Counted from the first letter of the stretch, positions 1 to 9,550 are shown. The stretch is 39,433 nucleotides of DNA from Sphingomonas sp. TREG-RG-20F-R18-01 (GCF_022662475.1 NZ_JAKNQQ010000016.1:1-39433), one strand, 5' to 3'. Translations and numbers: made by a program. Notes: a model not told the origin generated them from the sequence alone.

Positions 1-34
1 TATGAAGATGGCCCCGATCGGGGCCATCTTCATA
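1..34. terminator. Perfect 34-bp palindrome, terminator-like hairpin
   Basis: The first 34 bases form a perfect inverted repeat: two 15-bp arms ending in GGCCCC/GGGGCC around a GATC centre. Such a GC-cored stem is typical of an intrinsic terminator, but no clear T-run follows on the plus strand. It probably ends a gene to the left of the window, or works with the minus-strand GH31 gene from the other side. The structure is seen directly; the function is inferred. Confidence 0.55.
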
Positions 35-385
35 TCGTCAGGCCCGCATCAACAATGGCCTGCTTTTACTCCGCCCCACTGGCCTGGAATCCGACGGGCG
101 TTGACAGAGTATCGATCTCCTCCGGTCAGAGTAAATGAACGACCCGCGCCTATGCCTGGCGCGTTGGCCGGTGATCGAGGCGGCGGTGCGTCGCCTGTAT
201 CCTATAAAGTCGTCGCCTTGGGATGGCGCAACGCGGGACACCTACAAAGTGCTAGCGATCAATTGCTGGTGACGCCTTTATCCGGATTCTTTGCCGGACG
301 GCGAACCAGCATCTGGTGCTAACTCACATTGAAGCGATCAGTATGGAGATGATCGATACGTCGAGCGCTGCTTCGCTGACGTGCA
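35..385. other. Intergenic, no gene recognised
   Basis: These 351 bases lie downstream of the GH31 gene. The open frames here show no family motif or good ribosome site, and one starts inside the palindrome. A short ACCAG/CTGGT hairpin lies near 305-317. I see nothing else. Confidence 0.6.
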
Positions 386-3232
386 TCACCACTCGATGCT
401 TTGCTCGGTCCCGTCAAAAAGTATGTTCTGCACTCCGTGACCGCCCGCCAAACGCGCCCCAAAATGTATTTTTGAGGCCATGTTAGGATAGGTCCCTGTC
501 CGCGGTCCGACTACCAATCTACGCTCCGCGTCATGCCATCGTATCGGAATACGAGCAGCGGCACCGTGCTTGTAACCATCCCCGTCACCGCCATCGTCGT
601 ACAACGTGAAATGGCCGTCACGACCGGCAAAGACACGCAGTTCTATTACTTTGGGGCGGGCTGACGCACGGTCGATGCCGGGCGTCATCGGCAGGATTGC
701 CCCCGCCCGCGCGAAGACCGGCACATGGTCGAGCGGGGCCGGAACATCGATAGTTTGGCCGCCGACATGCCGCTCCTCGGACGCTATGTCGTACCAATCC
801 TGACCGGCGGGAAGATAGACCGTAACCACCTTTAACTGTGGGATCACCATTCTCGCGACTTGAGAGGGCGTAATCCATTCAAACCACAAGCTAACGACGT
901 CGGCGGTTGGCTGGCGCTGCTCCAGCTTGAAAACGTAGGATTGACCGGCTTTGAGGGAAAGTGGAACTTCGTAGCGTGCGTCGCCATCATGCTCGCGAAA
1001 AGATACCGCCCCGTTCGCGCCATCGGCTACCGCCGCCTCCGCAACGCCATCGATCACGGTTCGGCCTTCGAGAGATAGTCTGATAGCGCCTTTCCCCTGC
1101 ACGACGAGCCTATGTACGCCGCTCTCCTCCGCACGTAATCGGCCGGTCCATCGGATCGAATAGGGCTTGCCTGCAAGCGCGCTGGGCAGGTCGCCAGACC
1201 AGCTCATTTTCAATTCGTCCGTCTGGCGCGATGACACGCGACGCTCAAAGTTCGCTCCTTCATAGAAGGCGATTTCTGCCGCAGGCGCGTTCAGCCCCTT
1301 TACTGCGCGGCTCGGTAAAAACTCTTGAATGTTTGCGGGGGAATGCTCGAGCGGCCGATCGACGACGCGCACCAACAGATCGTGCCCAACCATGAATTGC
1401 GCGGGATGATCGCGCGTCGCCATGTCGTCGGGAAAATCCATTACGAGCGCGCGAAGGGGCGTGCCGCCGGCTAAGGCCGCGTCTGCCGCGAGTGAATAAT
1501 GATAGGGCAATAGCGAATAGCGTAATCGCAAAGCCTTCTCCAGCGCGTCGTACACGGGTGTTCCTGGCTCGCCGAACTGCCACAGCTCGCGCGGGACATG
1601 GGTGCCGTGCGCACGAAATACCGGAAGAAAGGCGCCGAACTGGAACCAGCGCACATACAATTCGGTATAGGCCGGATCCGCCAGCCCGCGCGGGTAGCGA
1701 TGATTAACCAGAAAACCGCCGATATCGCACGTCCACCACGGTATTCCCGCCATCGCGAACTGCTGAGCGGCGAGGATCTGCGCCGACAATGTGCCCCAAC
1801 TTGCAAATATGTCACCCGACCAAGTGACTGCGCCAAACGCTTGCTGCCCGGCGTAGGCCGAGCGGCTTAGGATTACCGGACGCTTAGACGGCACGTCGCG
1901 CTCGAGCCCTTCGCTCAAGCCCTTAGACTGGTACCAAGAGAAAGTAAGCAGGTTCTCGGCGATAGGCCCGGCGGCGCTTAGTCCGTTGGCAGCAAATGCG
2001 GCAGCAGTGCCGTAGCGTTCCCCAGTCGACTGGAATTCGGGCTCGTTGCCATCGGTCCACAAGCCGTCGAAGCCATGGTCGACGATCCCGCGTTTGACGT
2101 GTCGCCAATACAAATAACGTGCAGGCGCCGAACTGACGTCGAAAACGCGACCTCCGCTCCAGTGCTTTGATGGGAAAAGGTGCTTCGCCGCCGCCATCTC
2201 GCGGTAAATAGCGGTCGCTGTACCAAAAGCGGGCCAAATCACGACGACCACGCGCGCGTCAAGCGTGTGAACGTGTCGGACCATAGCGCTCGGGTCAGGG
2301 AACGTCTTTGGATCGAAGGTCATTCCGCCAAACTGATCGTTCTCGCCCCAATAATGCCAATCTAGAACGATTGCGTCCAGCGGTAGTCTGCGGCGCCGAT
2401 ATTCGTCAACGACGCCAGTCAGCTCGGCTTGGCTTTGGTAGCGCTCCTTGCTCTGCCAGTAGCCGTACGCCCACTTCGGCAACAGCGCGGCGGCCCCGGT
2501 CAGCGCGCGGTAGCGGCCAATGACCGCGTCCATATCAGCACCGAGGCAGACATGGTACCGGATGAGATCGCCTGCGACCGAATGGTAGCCAAGTGCCGTT
2601 GCGCGCGAACGGAAATACGCCGCCGTGCCCGTGTCCCACAACAGGCCCCAGCCGCCTGTTGATGTAAGAAACGGGTTAACCGCATCGCTATTGGCGTGGG
2701 CAAGAAACACGTCTTCGTCACGATATTCGGCGACTGGCGCGCGGAACTGCCCGAGGCCGTGTAATCGCTCGGTCGCGCCAATGGTGAAGCCCTGCCGACG
2801 TGCGGCGTCCACGCCTGGAATCGGGGCTGGTTCTACGCTTTCGGCGATACGGATCGTTCCGGCGCCGTCGCAAAAGCGGAGGCGACCATTCACTTTATCT
2901 ATTTCTACGATGACGCCCTCGCCTATCAGGCGGAGCACATGTGCGTCCTCTACGAAACGAACCGTCGGGGAGTCCGCCCCATCGTAGGCGAAGAAGCCAC
3001 CACCCAGGGCTAAGTTGGCCGCCGAGCATTTTACGACGCTTGCGATGCCCGCGAGCGGTAGTCGAAGATCGGTGATGTCGCCATCGTGGTAGAGCCGCAC
3101 ACCATTTGCATGCCGTTCTATCCGCGGCGCCAAATCCCTTGCTCCCGCCAGCGCCCGCCCCATCGCGAGCCCGGCGCTGGTCAGCGCTGCGCTGTGAAGC
3201 AATGCACGACGTGTCGTCGCGAACATCGTCAT
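386..3232 (-). CDS. Secreted GH31 family glycosidase with PA14 insert (alpha-xylosidase/alpha-glucosidase-like)
   Basis: Glycoside hydrolase family 31 enzyme, 948 aa, predicted to remove terminal alpha-linked xylose or glucose from oligosaccharides in the periplasm. The N-terminus carries a twin-arginine-like export signal (TTRRALLHSAAL followed by a hydrophobic stretch and ALAGA). The TIM barrel shows the nucleophile motif DGLWTDGNEPE with Asp394 and the acid/base motif VTWSGD with Asp474. A PA14-type beta domain occupies roughly residues 660-790, followed by a C-terminal beta-sandwich. PA14 inserts are known in some xyloglucan-active GH31 alpha-xylosidases, but substrate cannot be fixed from sequence. 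The frame is open another 55 codons upstream; I chose the ATG at 3232 because AGGGGAAAGG sits just before it and the export signal follows at once. It is divergent from the GH2 operon. Confidence 0.9.
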   Translation of the reverse strand: MTMFATTRRALLHSAALTSAGLAMGRALAGARDLAPRIERHANGVRLYHDGDITDLRLPLAGIASVVKCSAANLALGGGFFAYDGADSPTVRFVEDAHVLRLIGEGVIVEIDKVNGRLRFCDGAGTIRIAESVEPAPIPGVDAARRQGFTIGATERLHGLGQFRAPVAEYRDEDVFLAHANSDAVNPFLTSTGGWGLLWDTGTAAYFRSRATALGYHSVAGDLIRYHVCLGADMDAVIGRYRALTGAAALLPKWAYGYWQSKERYQSQAELTGVVDEYRRRRLPLDAIVLDWHYWGENDQFGGMTFDPKTFPDPSAMVRHVHTLDARVVVVIWPAFGTATAIYREMAAAKHLFPSKHWSGGRVFDVSSAPARYLYWRHVKRGIVDHGFDGLWTDGNEPEFQSTGERYGTAAAFAANGLSAAGPIAENLLTFSWYQSKGLSEGLERDVPSKRPVILSRSAYAGQQAFGAVTWSGDIFASWGTLSAQILAAQQFAMAGIPWWTCDIGGFLVNHRYPRGLADPAYTELYVRWFQFGAFLPVFRAHGTHVPRELWQFGEPGTPVYDALEKALRLRYSLLPYHYSLAADAALAGGTPLRALVMDFPDDMATRDHPAQFMVGHDLLVRVVDRPLEHSPANIQEFLPSRAVKGLNAPAAEIAFYEGANFERRVSSRQTDELKMSWSGDLPSALAGKPYSIRWTGRLRAEESGVHRLVVQGKGAIRLSLEGRTVIDGVAEAAVADGANGAVSFREHDGDARYEVPLSLKAGQSYVFKLEQRQPTADVVSLWFEWITPSQVARMVIPQLKVVTVYLPAGQDWYDIASEERHVGGQTIDVPAPLDHVPVFARAGAILPMTPGIDRASARPKVIELRVFAGRDGHFTLYDDGGDGDGYKHGAAARIPIRWHDAERRLVVGPRTGTYPNMASKIHFGARLAGGHGVQNILFDGTEQSIEW

Positions 3233-3284
3233 AAGCCTTTCCCCTCGCGATCCGGATTGCCGCGATGATCCTAACAGACCCAGC

Positions 3285-3312
3285 TTGATGGCCTCCGTCA
3301 AGAATTTATAAT
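3285..3312 (+). promoter_or_regulatory. Candidate sigma70-type promoter for the GH2-MFS-GH5 operon
   Basis: A TTGATG box at 3285-3290 is 16 bases from a perfect TATAAT at 3307-3312, about 70 bases before the GH2 start. The TATAAT lies inside the 13-bp palindrome GAATTTATAATTC at 3302-3314, a plausible operator position. A TTGACG hexamer on the opposite strand (3294-3299) may be the -35 of the GH31 gene, but its -10 is poor. The motifs are seen; their use is inferred. Confidence 0.45.
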
Positions 3313-3314
3313 TC
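3302..3314. promoter_or_regulatory. AT-rich palindrome, possible operator
   Basis: The sequence GAATT-TAT-AATTC is perfectly palindromic and sits in the 153-bp divergent gap between the GH31 and GH2 genes, over the presumed -10 box. It could bind the locus ROK regulator. I did not find a second copy before the TonB receptor or the kinase, so the assignment is weak. Confidence 0.25.
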
Positions 3315-3385
3315 AATTTGGTTTCTTTTCGATATGCTTGATACGGTAAGCTTGGGCGAACAGACCCGGCGACAGGGAGAGCGAT

Positions 3386-6300
3386 ATGACAAGGCATACG
3401 GTGGCGGCTTTGACGACGACAGCGTGGGTAGTGCTACTATGTGTTGCACCGGCCTATGCGCAGCTATATGGCCCGGTCAACGCCGACCTGCCTTTGGGGG
3501 GAGCGTCGATCGACTACCCGCTCGCGCCTGCGGCCGAAGCGCCGTTTGCCGCTAGCGCTTGGACAATCGCAGCTTGGGTTGAACCGAACATGCTGCCGCG
3601 CGGTGTTGCGCTTGTCGCGGGCTTTGGCGAGACGGGCCCACGTCGCTACCTTGCCCTCATCGACGGGCGCCCGGCGCTCATAACCGAGGCGGGCGTCCTA
3701 ACTGCCAGCGTCCCGCTTGCGAACCATCACTGGACACATGTTGCGGCGACATGGAAGAACGGTGTTGCAAGGCTGTTTGTCGATGGCCAGCAGGTTGGGC
3801 AACGCGAGCTTTCCGCTAAAGCGGTCGCATTGGTCGCGCATCTAGCGCCCCGCTCACGCGGAGCAATATTTTCCGGCCGAATAGCAGGCTTCACCCTGTC
3901 GGCCGAGGCCATACAACCAAGCGCCGTGCGTCAGGCGGCGGCGCAGACGCCCGATTTCTCCTTGCTTACGTTCACGCCAGGTAGCCCAGAGTGGCCGATC
4001 CAGACTCATCAGCAAATTGGCCAGGTTTCGCCGCAGGACGCTTGGACTTTGCCTACATCCAGAGCACCATTTAGCCCGCCAGCCGGCAAGCCGGGTCCTT
4101 CAGGCCTGACGTTAGTCGCACGGGATAACGGGCACTGGGACATAGCGCGTTGGCAACTTGCTGCTGCTCCAAGGGTAAATTTGCCTGGCGCGGCGATCAG
4201 TCGAGCGGGCTACGACGCACGCGGTTGGTACGAGGCGACAGTGCCCGGCACGGTGCTGACCACGTTAGTTGATCGCGGCATCTACCCCGATCCGGCTTAC
4301 GGCCTGAATAATATGGTGATTCCTGAGTCGCTGGCGCGTCAGGACTACTGGTACCGTAGCGAATTCGATGCATCCGCGATGGGCAAGAACAGGCACCAGA
4401 CGCTCACATTCGAAGGCGTGAATTACGCGGCTGAGGTGTGGCTGAATGGAGCACCAATCGGCAGCATGAAAGGCGCCTTCGTGCGCGGTCGGTTCGACGT
4501 GACGGGCAAGCTGCTGCCCGGCCGCAATGCGATTGCGGTGAAAGTATCTCCTCCCCCGCATCCTGGCTTGGCGCAGGAGGAATCGCTCACCGCAGGCAAC
4601 GGTGAGAACGGCGGGATGATGATGCTCGACGGGCCCACATTCGTTGCGACGGAGGGATGGGACTGGATACCCAGCATCCGCGATCGCAACACCGGACTGT
4701 GGCAGGGTGTAACGCTCACCGAAACAGGCGACGCGACACTCGGTGATCCGCAGGTGGTTACGACCCTTCCCAAGACCGATAACAGCATCGCCGAGGTCGA
4801 AATCGCAGTGCCGGTCTCCAACGCCAGCGACCATGCGGTAACCGCCACAGTGCGAGCTTCGTTCGACGATGTCACTGTGGCAAAGCAGGTCGCGCTTGCG
4901 CCTGGCCAATCAATCGACGTTTCGATGAAGGCCGCTGACTTTCCTCAGCTAACGGTTCGCCATCCACGATTGTGGTGGCCCAACGGCTACGGTGCCCCCG
5001 CGCTTCACGACCTGACGCTTACCGCCAGCGTCGAGGGCGGGACGAGCGACACTAAACATATACGCTTTGGCATGCGCCAAGTGACTTACGACATGTCGCT
5101 GATGGACCGTCACGGCGTGCTGGAGCGGGTGGGAATCGACTTATCGCGCGCGCGTCAACTTAGGCAACGCATCGTCGACGGATCACACACCGGCATCCGA
5201 AAGGTAGCAAATGGCTGGGCGGCGAGCCTCGTCCCGGGTGCGGAAACATCACCGGCTGTGCGACCAGTTACCGACGAGGACGGGCTGACCCCGTACCTCG
5301 TGATCCGCGTCAACGGCGTGCGGATTGCAGCGCGCGGCGGCAACATCGGGATGGACGATTTTATGAAGCGCGTCGGCCGAGAGCGCTTAGAGCCGTTCTT
5401 CCGGTTGCACCGTGACGCCCACCTTAACATCGTTCGTAACTGGGTTGGACAGAATACCGAACAAACCTTCTACGATCTTGCTGACGAATATGGCTTGATG
5501 ATCCTGAATGATTTTTGGGAGTCCACTGAGGACTATAATGTCGAGGCGCAGGATCCGGCGCTTTTCATGACCAACGCGACGGACGTGGTAAAGCGCTACC
5601 GGAACCACCCATCAATCGTGGTCTGGTTCGGGCGAAACGAGGGTGTACCGCAGCCGATCCTCAACGAGGCCCTTCAAAACCTGATCGAGAAGGAAGACGG
5701 AACGCGCCTGTACATGGGCTCGTCGAACCGCATCAACCTTCAAAATAGCGGGCCGTATAACTGGCGGCCCGCGGTCGAGTATTTCACGACCCACGCAAAG
5801 GGCTTTTCCGTCGAGAGCGGCACGCCCTCATTTCCGACTTTGGAATCGTGGAAGCGCGCGGTCCCTGAGGCTGACCGGTGGCCGATCAGCGATACCTGGG
5901 CCTATCACGATTGGCATCAGCTCGGGAACGGCGGCGTCAAGACCTACATGGATGCCCTGACGGCACGCTTCGGCGCCGGTACCAGTCTCGCCGACTTCGA
6001 ACGCAAGGCGCAGATGATGCAGTACGAGTCATACCGTGCAGTGTTTGAAGGAATGAACGCTGGTTTGTGGCGAGAGAATAGCGGCCGTATGCTCTGGATG
6101 ACCCAGCCTGCGTGGCCATCCTCTCACTGGCAAATGTTTTCCTCCGACTATGACACGCATGCCTCGTTCTACGGGGTGAAGAAGGCGGCAGAACCGTTGC
6201 ACGTCCAGATGAACCTGCCGGACCACAAGATCGTCGTTGTAAACAACCGCATGACCGACCTCGGTCGGATCACGGTGCATGCGAAGGTCGTCGACCTCAA

Positions 6301-6799
6301 CGGCCGAGTGCTTTCCGAACGCAAAGCGACGATCGCCGCGCCCCGAGAGTCGGTAAGCGACGCGTTCACGTTAGATCTCGCGCCTGCGCTTGAGCACGGT
6401 GTGGCTCTGGTACGGCTTGAGGCGAGCAATGCGAAGGACGGTCTGCTATCGACAAATTTCTACTGGCAAGCGAAGGACGACGCCGCGTTCCGGGCTTTGA
6501 ACGGGCTCCTGCAGGTGAACCTGGGGATGGTCACAGCAAGCCGGGTTGATGGCGACGAAACGGTTATGTCGGTCACACTGACGAACACGACCGCGACGCC
6601 TGCGATCGAGACCAAGCTGACGATCGTGAACGCCGATGGCAGTCAGGTACTGCCAGCCTACTTCAGTGACAACTATGTTTCACTGCTGCCCGGCGAGCAC
6701 CGTGCAATCGAAGTGCGATACCCAACTGCTAAGGCACAAAGCCCCCATGTGAACCTGCGTGGATGGAACGTCGCTGCCGCAGGAGCGCCTGCCAAGTGA
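3386..6799 (+). CDS. Exported GH2 family glycosidase with N-terminal LamG domain (beta-mannosidase-like)
   Basis: Large 1137-aa glycoside hydrolase family 2 protein, probably a periplasmic exo-beta-mannosidase or related exo-glycosidase that trims mannooligosaccharides. A signal peptide ends near PAYAQ. A concanavalin-like LamG fold covers about residues 50-190. The GH2 sugar-binding domain (GWYEATVPGTVLTTL, about 250-430), an Ig-like domain and the TIM barrel follow. Acid/base Glu752 lies in VVWFGRNEG, and Glu810 in GFSVESGTPSF is the likely nucleophile. The overall layout resembles the exo-beta-glucosaminidase and endo-beta-mannosidase branch of GH2, so beta-mannosidase is inferred mainly from the GH5 neighbour. 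The ATG has an AGGGAGA ribosome site. Its stop overlaps the GTG start of the sugar porter. Confidence 0.88.
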   Translation: MTRHTVAALTTTAWVVLLCVAPAYAQLYGPVNADLPLGGASIDYPLAPAAEAPFAASAWTIAAWVEPNMLPRGVALVAGFGETGPRRYLALIDGRPALITEAGVLTASVPLANHHWTHVAATWKNGVARLFVDGQQVGQRELSAKAVALVAHLAPRSRGAIFSGRIAGFTLSAEAIQPSAVRQAAAQTPDFSLLTFTPGSPEWPIQTHQQIGQVSPQDAWTLPTSRAPFSPPAGKPGPSGLTLVARDNGHWDIARWQLAAAPRVNLPGAAISRAGYDARGWYEATVPGTVLTTLVDRGIYPDPAYGLNNMVIPESLARQDYWYRSEFDASAMGKNRHQTLTFEGVNYAAEVWLNGAPIGSMKGAFVRGRFDVTGKLLPGRNAIAVKVSPPPHPGLAQEESLTAGNGENGGMMMLDGPTFVATEGWDWIPSIRDRNTGLWQGVTLTETGDATLGDPQVVTTLPKTDNSIAEVEIAVPVSNASDHAVTATVRASFDDVTVAKQVALAPGQSIDVSMKAADFPQLTVRHPRLWWPNGYGAPALHDLTLTASVEGGTSDTKHIRFGMRQVTYDMSLMDRHGVLERVGIDLSRARQLRQRIVDGSHTGIRKVANGWAASLVPGAETSPAVRPVTDEDGLTPYLVIRVNGVRIAARGGNIGMDDFMKRVGRERLEPFFRLHRDAHLNIVRNWVGQNTEQTFYDLADEYGLMILNDFWESTEDYNVEAQDPALFMTNATDVVKRYRNHPSIVVWFGRNEGVPQPILNEALQNLIEKEDGTRLYMGSSNRINLQNSGPYNWRPAVEYFTTHAKGFSVESGTPSFPTLESWKRAVPEADRWPISDTWAYHDWHQLGNGGVKTYMDALTARFGAGTSLADFERKAQMMQYESYRAVFEGMNAGLWRENSGRMLWMTQPAWPSSHWQMFSSDYDTHASFYGVKKAAEPLHVQMNLPDHKIVVVNNRMTDLGRITVHAKVVDLNGRVLSERKATIAAPRESVSDAFTLDLAPALEHGVALVRLEASNAKDGLLSTNFYWQAKDDAAFRALNGLLQVNLGMVTASRVDGDETVMSVTLTNTTATPAIETKLTIVNADGSQVLPAYFSDNYVSLLPGEHRAIEVRYPTAKAQSPHVNLRGWNVAAAGAPAK

Positions 6800-8103
6800 A
6801 AAGCGTCCTCGTTGCCAGCATCATCACAGCTGCGCTCGCCGGGCTGCTGTTCGGGTTCGACACCGCAGTGATTGCAGGCGTCACGGCCGATCTTCGGCAT
6901 GTCTACAGACTGACACCCGAGACGCTCGGCGTGACCGTTTCGGCTGCCTTGTGGGGGACGCTGGTCGGTGCGCTCGTTACCGGCGGCCCGGGGGACCGGT
7001 TCGGCAGTCGGCGCGTATTGGGCGTTCTTGGACTATGCTACGTCACAGCAGGAATCGGCTGCGCGCTGGCTACTGACTGGAGCGCGTTCTTGACTTTCCG
7101 CTTCGTTTGCGGACTCGCGATCGGCGGATCGTCCGTACTGGCGCCGGTCTATATCGCCGAGGTCGCTCCGCCCGCTCGACGAGGGCTGCTGGTCGGCCTG
7201 TTCCAGCTCGCCATCGTCGCCGGCATCCTCATCGCCTATCTCAGCAACGCTATCGTCGCCGTGCTCATTGATCATGAGGCTTGGCGTTGGAAGCTCGGAG
7301 TAAGTGCGGCGCCGGCGATCGTCTTCGTGGCGCTGCTGTTCCGTATCCCGGACAGCCCGCGCTGGCTCGTAGCGCGCGCAAGGGTCACTGAAGCGAGGGT
7401 GGCATTTGCGCGCATCGGACTGTCTATCACAGATGCGGATGAAGAGATTGAGCGCATCACTGGGGCGCTTGCGATCGGCCAATCAAATGGCAGGCTGTCG
7501 TGGTCTTTGCACCGCCGGCCAATCGTGCTCGCTGTAGTGTTGGCTGCCTTCAACCAACTCGCCGGTATCAACGCGGTGCTATACTATCTAAACGAGATCT
7601 TCGCACGCGCGGGCAGTCTGTCGCCCGACCTGCAGGCGATCACGATAGGCGCTGCGAACCTCGTCTTCACCTTGCTTGGGATGGTGCTGATCGACCGTAT
7701 CGGGCGAAAACCGCTGTTGGCTACCGGAGCGGCAGGTATGACTTTTTGCCTGTCAATCGTTGCATTAGTGCTGTTTGGGCGGATCGCCGGCTTTGTGCTG
7801 CTTCCAGCGCTGGTCGGGTTTATCGCTTTCTTCGCGACCAGCCAAGGCGCGGTAATCTGGGTCTATCTTTCGGAGATTTTCCCGCAAGACGTACGCGCAC
7901 GCGGCAGTGCGCTTGGCGCAAGCACACACTGGCTGTTCAACGCGGTCATCGCTGGAGTTTTTCCGACGCTAGTAGCATGGTCGGCGGGGGCGCCGTTCGT
8001 GATCTTCGCCGCGGCAATGGCCGCGCAATGCATCGTGGTCCTCCTGATTTTTCCAGAGACAAAAGGCATCGCTCTCGATGCTATTAGCGAGCGTATGGCA
8101 TGA
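6796..8103 (+). CDS. MFS sugar porter family transporter
   Basis: Inner-membrane sugar:proton symporter of the major facilitator sugar porter family, 435 aa, about 12 membrane segments. Family signatures are present in order: GDRFGSRR after TM2, RFVCGLAIGG with YIAEVAPPARRG, PDSPRWLV in the central loop, NQLAGINAVLYY in TM7, DRIGRKPLL, WVYLSEIFPQDVRARG, and FPETKG at the C-terminus. An upstream ATG at 6763 would add 11 polar residues inside the GH2 gene. I prefer the GTG at 6796 because it forms a GTGA overlap with the GH2 stop, starts directly before TM1, and has AGGAG 10 bases upstream. It likely imports mannose or short mannooligosaccharides released by the flanking hydrolases. Confidence 0.9.
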   Translation: MKSVLVASIITAALAGLLFGFDTAVIAGVTADLRHVYRLTPETLGVTVSAALWGTLVGALVTGGPGDRFGSRRVLGVLGLCYVTAGIGCALATDWSAFLTFRFVCGLAIGGSSVLAPVYIAEVAPPARRGLLVGLFQLAIVAGILIAYLSNAIVAVLIDHEAWRWKLGVSAAPAIVFVALLFRIPDSPRWLVARARVTEARVAFARIGLSITDADEEIERITGALAIGQSNGRLSWSLHRRPIVLAVVLAAFNQLAGINAVLYYLNEIFARAGSLSPDLQAITIGAANLVFTLLGMVLIDRIGRKPLLATGAAGMTFCLSIVALVLFGRIAGFVLLPALVGFIAFFATSQGAVIWVYLSEIFPQDVRARGSALGASTHWLFNAVIAGVFPTLVAWSAGAPFVIFAAAMAAQCIVVLLIFPETKGIALDAISERMA

Positions 8104-9470
8104 CGGACACTTTGCACGAGCAATTCACGGTCGGCGTTAGCCAGAAGCCGACGCGCCGAGACGCGATCGGGTCCATTGGTGCCGCGCTCGGCTTAACGAC
8201 CCTGCCAGCAGCAATCCGCCCCCATCGCCCGGCGGGGCTGGTAAGTGTAACGGGCATGCGCTTCGAACTCGGTAGCGCCCCATATCGTTACATGGGAACG
8301 AACATGTGGTATGGTGCCTACCTTGGCGCTGACGCCGACTATGGTAACCGGGACAGGTTGCGGCGGGAACTCGATCGGCTGCGAGTACTCGGGGTCGATA
8401 ATGTCCGGGTCATGTGTGGATCCGAAGCCTCGCCTTTGAAAGGGGCTGTCACGCCGACTTTTCGTGATCGCAGTACTCGCTTTAACCAGCAGCTGCTTGG
8501 CGGACTTGACTATCTACTGGTCGAGTTGAGGCGGCGCGACATGCGCGCCGTAATGTGCATCAACAACTTCTGGGAATGGTCCGGCGGCATGCAAGCCTAT
8601 CTCTACTGGGCGAATGGCGGCCATTACGTAGACGAGAACGATCCCGCCGCGCCATGGCCCGCCTACGCCGACTTTACCGCTCAATTCTACGCGAATACCC
8701 GTGCGGTAGCGATGGCGGACGACTACGTCCGCGCAATCGTAGGGCGCACCAATAGCATCTCCGGCAGACGCTACGTCGAGGACCCAGCGATCATGGCATG
8801 GCAGTTGGCAAACGAGCCTCGGCCAGGCGAAACTGCCGCGAAAGGATATCTGCCGGCCTACGCGGCATGGATCAGATCGACCGCGCGCCTGATCAAGTCG
8901 ATCGATCCCCACCACCTCGTCTCGACGGGGGGTGAGGGCGTGATCGGTTGCCTAGGAAGTGAGGGGTGCCTGACGCTCGCTACCCCCCCGGAGATCGACT
9001 ACATGTCGATCCACATTTGGCCGAAAAACTTCGGCTGGATCAACGTTGACGATTTGGCGGGCTCGCGCGCCGCAGGGCAGGCTAAGAGTCGATCCTATAT
9101 CGACCAGCACATCACACTGGCTACCAAGCTCGGCCGTCCGCTAGTGCTGGAGGAGTTCGGATATCCACGCGATGGCGGCAGCTACGACCCCGCCGCGACA
9201 ACGATAGAACGCGACACGTATTACCGTTTCGCAATGGACGCGGTCGTAGAAGATGCAATGCGAGGCGGACCTCTGTCAGCAGTCAGTTTCTGGGCGTGGA
9301 ATGGCGAAGCCCGCGCACAGCACTCCGATTATGTCTTCCGTGCCGGTGATACAAACTGGCTGGGCGATCCTAGCCACGAGCCGCAAGGCTATTACGGCGT
9401 ATTTGATACCGACCGCTCCACTCAGGCCGTCATTCGTGAATACGCTACGGCGCTACGCCGGATCGGCTGA
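8100..9470 (+). CDS. GH5 family glycosidase, endo-beta-1,4-mannanase-like
   Basis: Glycoside hydrolase family 5 protein of 456 aa, most like the mannanase subfamily (GH5_7), which cuts the beta-1,4-mannan backbone. The acid/base is Glu239 in WQLANEPRPG and the nucleophile Glu352 in LVLEEFGYPR. The text RYMGTNMWYG near the mature N-terminus and SIHIWPKNFGW before the nucleophile also fit. The N-terminus has a twin-arginine-like motif (PTRRDAIGSIG) and a weak hydrophobic stretch, so export by Tat is likely. The start codon overlaps the porter stop as ATGA, giving a tightly coupled GH2-porter-GH5 operon. Specificity for mannan over glucan rests on subfamily resemblance and context. Confidence 0.87.
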   Translation: MTDTLHEQFTVGVSQKPTRRDAIGSIGAALGLTTLPAAIRPHRPAGLVSVTGMRFELGSAPYRYMGTNMWYGAYLGADADYGNRDRLRRELDRLRVLGVDNVRVMCGSEASPLKGAVTPTFRDRSTRFNQQLLGGLDYLLVELRRRDMRAVMCINNFWEWSGGMQAYLYWANGGHYVDENDPAAPWPAYADFTAQFYANTRAVAMADDYVRAIVGRTNSISGRRYVEDPAIMAWQLANEPRPGETAAKGYLPAYAAWIRSTARLIKSIDPHHLVSTGGEGVIGCLGSEGCLTLATPPEIDYMSIHIWPKNFGWINVDDLAGSRAAGQAKSRSYIDQHITLATKLGRPLVLEEFGYPRDGGSYDPAATTIERDTYYRFAMDAVVEDAMRGGPLSAVSFWAWNGEARAQHSDYVFRAGDTNWLGDPSHEPQGYYGVFDTDRSTQAVIREYATALRRIG

Positions 9471-9474
9471 GTTA

Positions 9475-9512
9475 GAAAAAAGGGCCCATCCGGCGTGTCT
9501 CCGAATGAGCCC
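9475..9512 (-). terminator. Rho-independent terminator of the TonB receptor operon
   Basis: Read on the minus strand, a 12-bp stem (GGGCTCATTCGG with CCGGATGGGCCC, two G-T wobbles, 7-base loop) is followed by a run of seven T. It lies 39 bases after the receptor stop. Only a weaker, T-less hairpin would serve the converging GH5 gene. Confidence 0.8.
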
Positions 9513-9550
9513 AGCATTGCCCCGGGAGGGTAAGGGCAAAGGTCGTTTGG

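Noticed and set aside
2..322. 106-codon plus-strand open frame at the window start
   Set aside because: It begins inside the 34-bp palindrome, has no family motif or ribosome site, and its composition looks random.
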